From the NCBI GenBank assembly GCA_005880345.1, contig VBGE01000198.1:1-5749 (forward strand): DNA of 5,749 bases. The letters are read 5' to 3'. This DNA comes from Chloroflexota bacterium (GTDB lineage Bacteria; Chloroflexota; Dormibacteria; Dormibacterales; Dormibacteraceae). Positions 5,225 through 5,749 of the stretch are shown here, one piece after another. The position numbers and the translations under genes were made by a program. How positions within the stretch are numbered: position 1 is the stretch's first letter; the number at the start of each line of letters is the position of its first letter. The notes under the pieces were generated by a model. The model made no database searches. It was not told the origin of the DNA and saw only the letters and a list, made by a program, of their open reading frames with translations.

Positions 5225-5749
5225 GCGAGACGTACGCGGTGGACATCCAGGACGTGTCGAAGTCCTTTGGCGCGTACAAGGCGCTGAACGGTGTGACGCT
5301 CCGTGTGCGGCGGGGTGAGATCTACGGCCTGCTCGGTCCTAACGGCGCGGGCAAGACGACGCTCATCCGTTTGATCTGCGGCCTGCTCGAGGCCAATGCC
5401 GGCACCGTGAGCATGCTCGGACAGCGGATGCCGAACGTCGCAGTGCTGCGCCAGGTCGGGTACATGACGCAGCAGGCCGCGCTCTACCCCGGCCTCTCGG
5501 TAGAAGAGAACGTCGCGTTTTTCGCGGCCATCAACGGCGCCGACGCGGGCATCAAAGCGGCGCTCGAGCTGGTGCAGCTCTACGACCGGCGCACATCCGT
5601 CGTCGCCACGCTCAGCGGTGGCATGCGCCAGCGCTGCTCGCTCGCGTGTGCTCTGGTCCACCGCCCGGAGCTGCTCCTGCTCGACGAGCCGACCGTCGGC
5701 ATCGACCCGCAGCTGCGGGTCCAGTTCTGGGAGTCGTTCCGGCGCATGG
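5221..5749 (+). CDS. ABC transporter ATP-binding protein, YbhF/DrrA-like exporter type (3' end outside window)
   Basis: The first 176 codons of an ATPase that powers an ABC-type exporter at the inner face of the membrane. Visible in order are an A-loop aromatic near residue 16-19 (FGAY), Walker A GPNGAGKT (39-46), Q-loop Q84 in GYMTQQAALYPGLSVEEN, the signature LSGGMRQR (131-138), Walker B LLLLDEP (151-157) with catalytic E156, and the D-loop VGIDP (159-163). Only the H-loop and C-terminus are missing, because the window ends. The MTQQ..LYPGLSVEEN pattern and the LACALVHRPELLLLDEPTVGIDP segment resemble YbhF and DrrA-type subunits that pair with ABC-2 permeases. The permease is expected just downstream, outside the window. 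The gene overlaps the TetR gene by four bases (ATGA) and is therefore co-transcribed. The substrate, possibly a drug or other toxic compound, is not shown by the sequence. Confidence 0.95.
   Translation, partial: MSETYAVDIQDVSKSFGAYKALNGVTLRVRRGEIYGLLGPNGAGKTTLIRLICGLLEANAGTVSMLGQRMPNVAVLRQVGYMTQQAALYPGLSVEENVAFFAAINGADAGIKAALELVQLYDRRTSVVATLSGGMRQRCSLACALVHRPELLLLDEPTVGIDPQLRVQFWESFRRM

Noticed and set aside
1..5749. CRISPR array, tRNA, insertion sequence, phage or toxin-antitoxin system
   Set aside because: I found no regularly spaced repeats, cloverleaf-like segments, transposase motifs or terminal inverted repeats. Nearly every base is explained by seven ordinary genes.

Overview
The window is high-GC, densely coding bacterial chromosome with GTG starts common. 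I read seven protein genes: two are cut by the window edges, and one is on the minus strand. The organism is probably Actinomycetota or a neighbouring high-GC terrestrial lineage such as Chloroflexota or Dormibacterota. The evidence is a DXS of the type I associate with actinobacteria (NDNGRSYAPTVGG, DRAGVTGPDGASHHG), an Rv0121-type split-barrel flavin/F420 protein, a DUF2203 protein, and several genes with no Shine-Dalgarno sequence that look leaderless. I cannot settle the phylum from the sequence alone.

Left part (1-3551, plus strand): the last 31 codons of a probable GlcF/LutA-like cysteine-rich (Fe-S) protein. This is followed by an M17 leucyl aminopeptidase with all its metal-binding and catalytic residues, and then by dxs (1-deoxy-D-xylulose-5-phosphate synthase, the entry step of the MEP isoprenoid pathway). 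The peptidase and dxs overlap by four bases (GTGA) and are probably co-transcribed and translationally coupled.

Middle (3548-4399): a DUF2203 gene on the minus strand converges on dxs, and their stop codons share one CTAG tetranucleotide. DUF2203 is divergent from an Rv0121-type PPOX gene, with only 21 bases between the two start codons. That gap holds a small inverted repeat and -10-like hexamers pointing both ways, each at the right distance for a leaderless transcript.

Right part (4400-5749): a TetR-family regulator and an ABC transporter ATPase (cut by the window end) overlap by four bases (ATGA). They form the start of a regulator-exporter operon resembling TetR plus YbhF/DrrA-type ABC-2 exporters. 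The regulator carries two TetR-type helix-turn-helix domains in tandem. Its promoter (TTGACG-N17-TAGTCT) is overlaid by two exact 9-bp direct repeats one helical turn apart. This pair of oddities is the most interesting observation here.

I see no CRISPR array, tRNA, rRNA, transposon or prophage signature, and no non-coding stretch over 300 bases. The longest gap between genes is 51 bases. Most of the window is ordinary housekeeping DNA, and the unusual content is regulatory.
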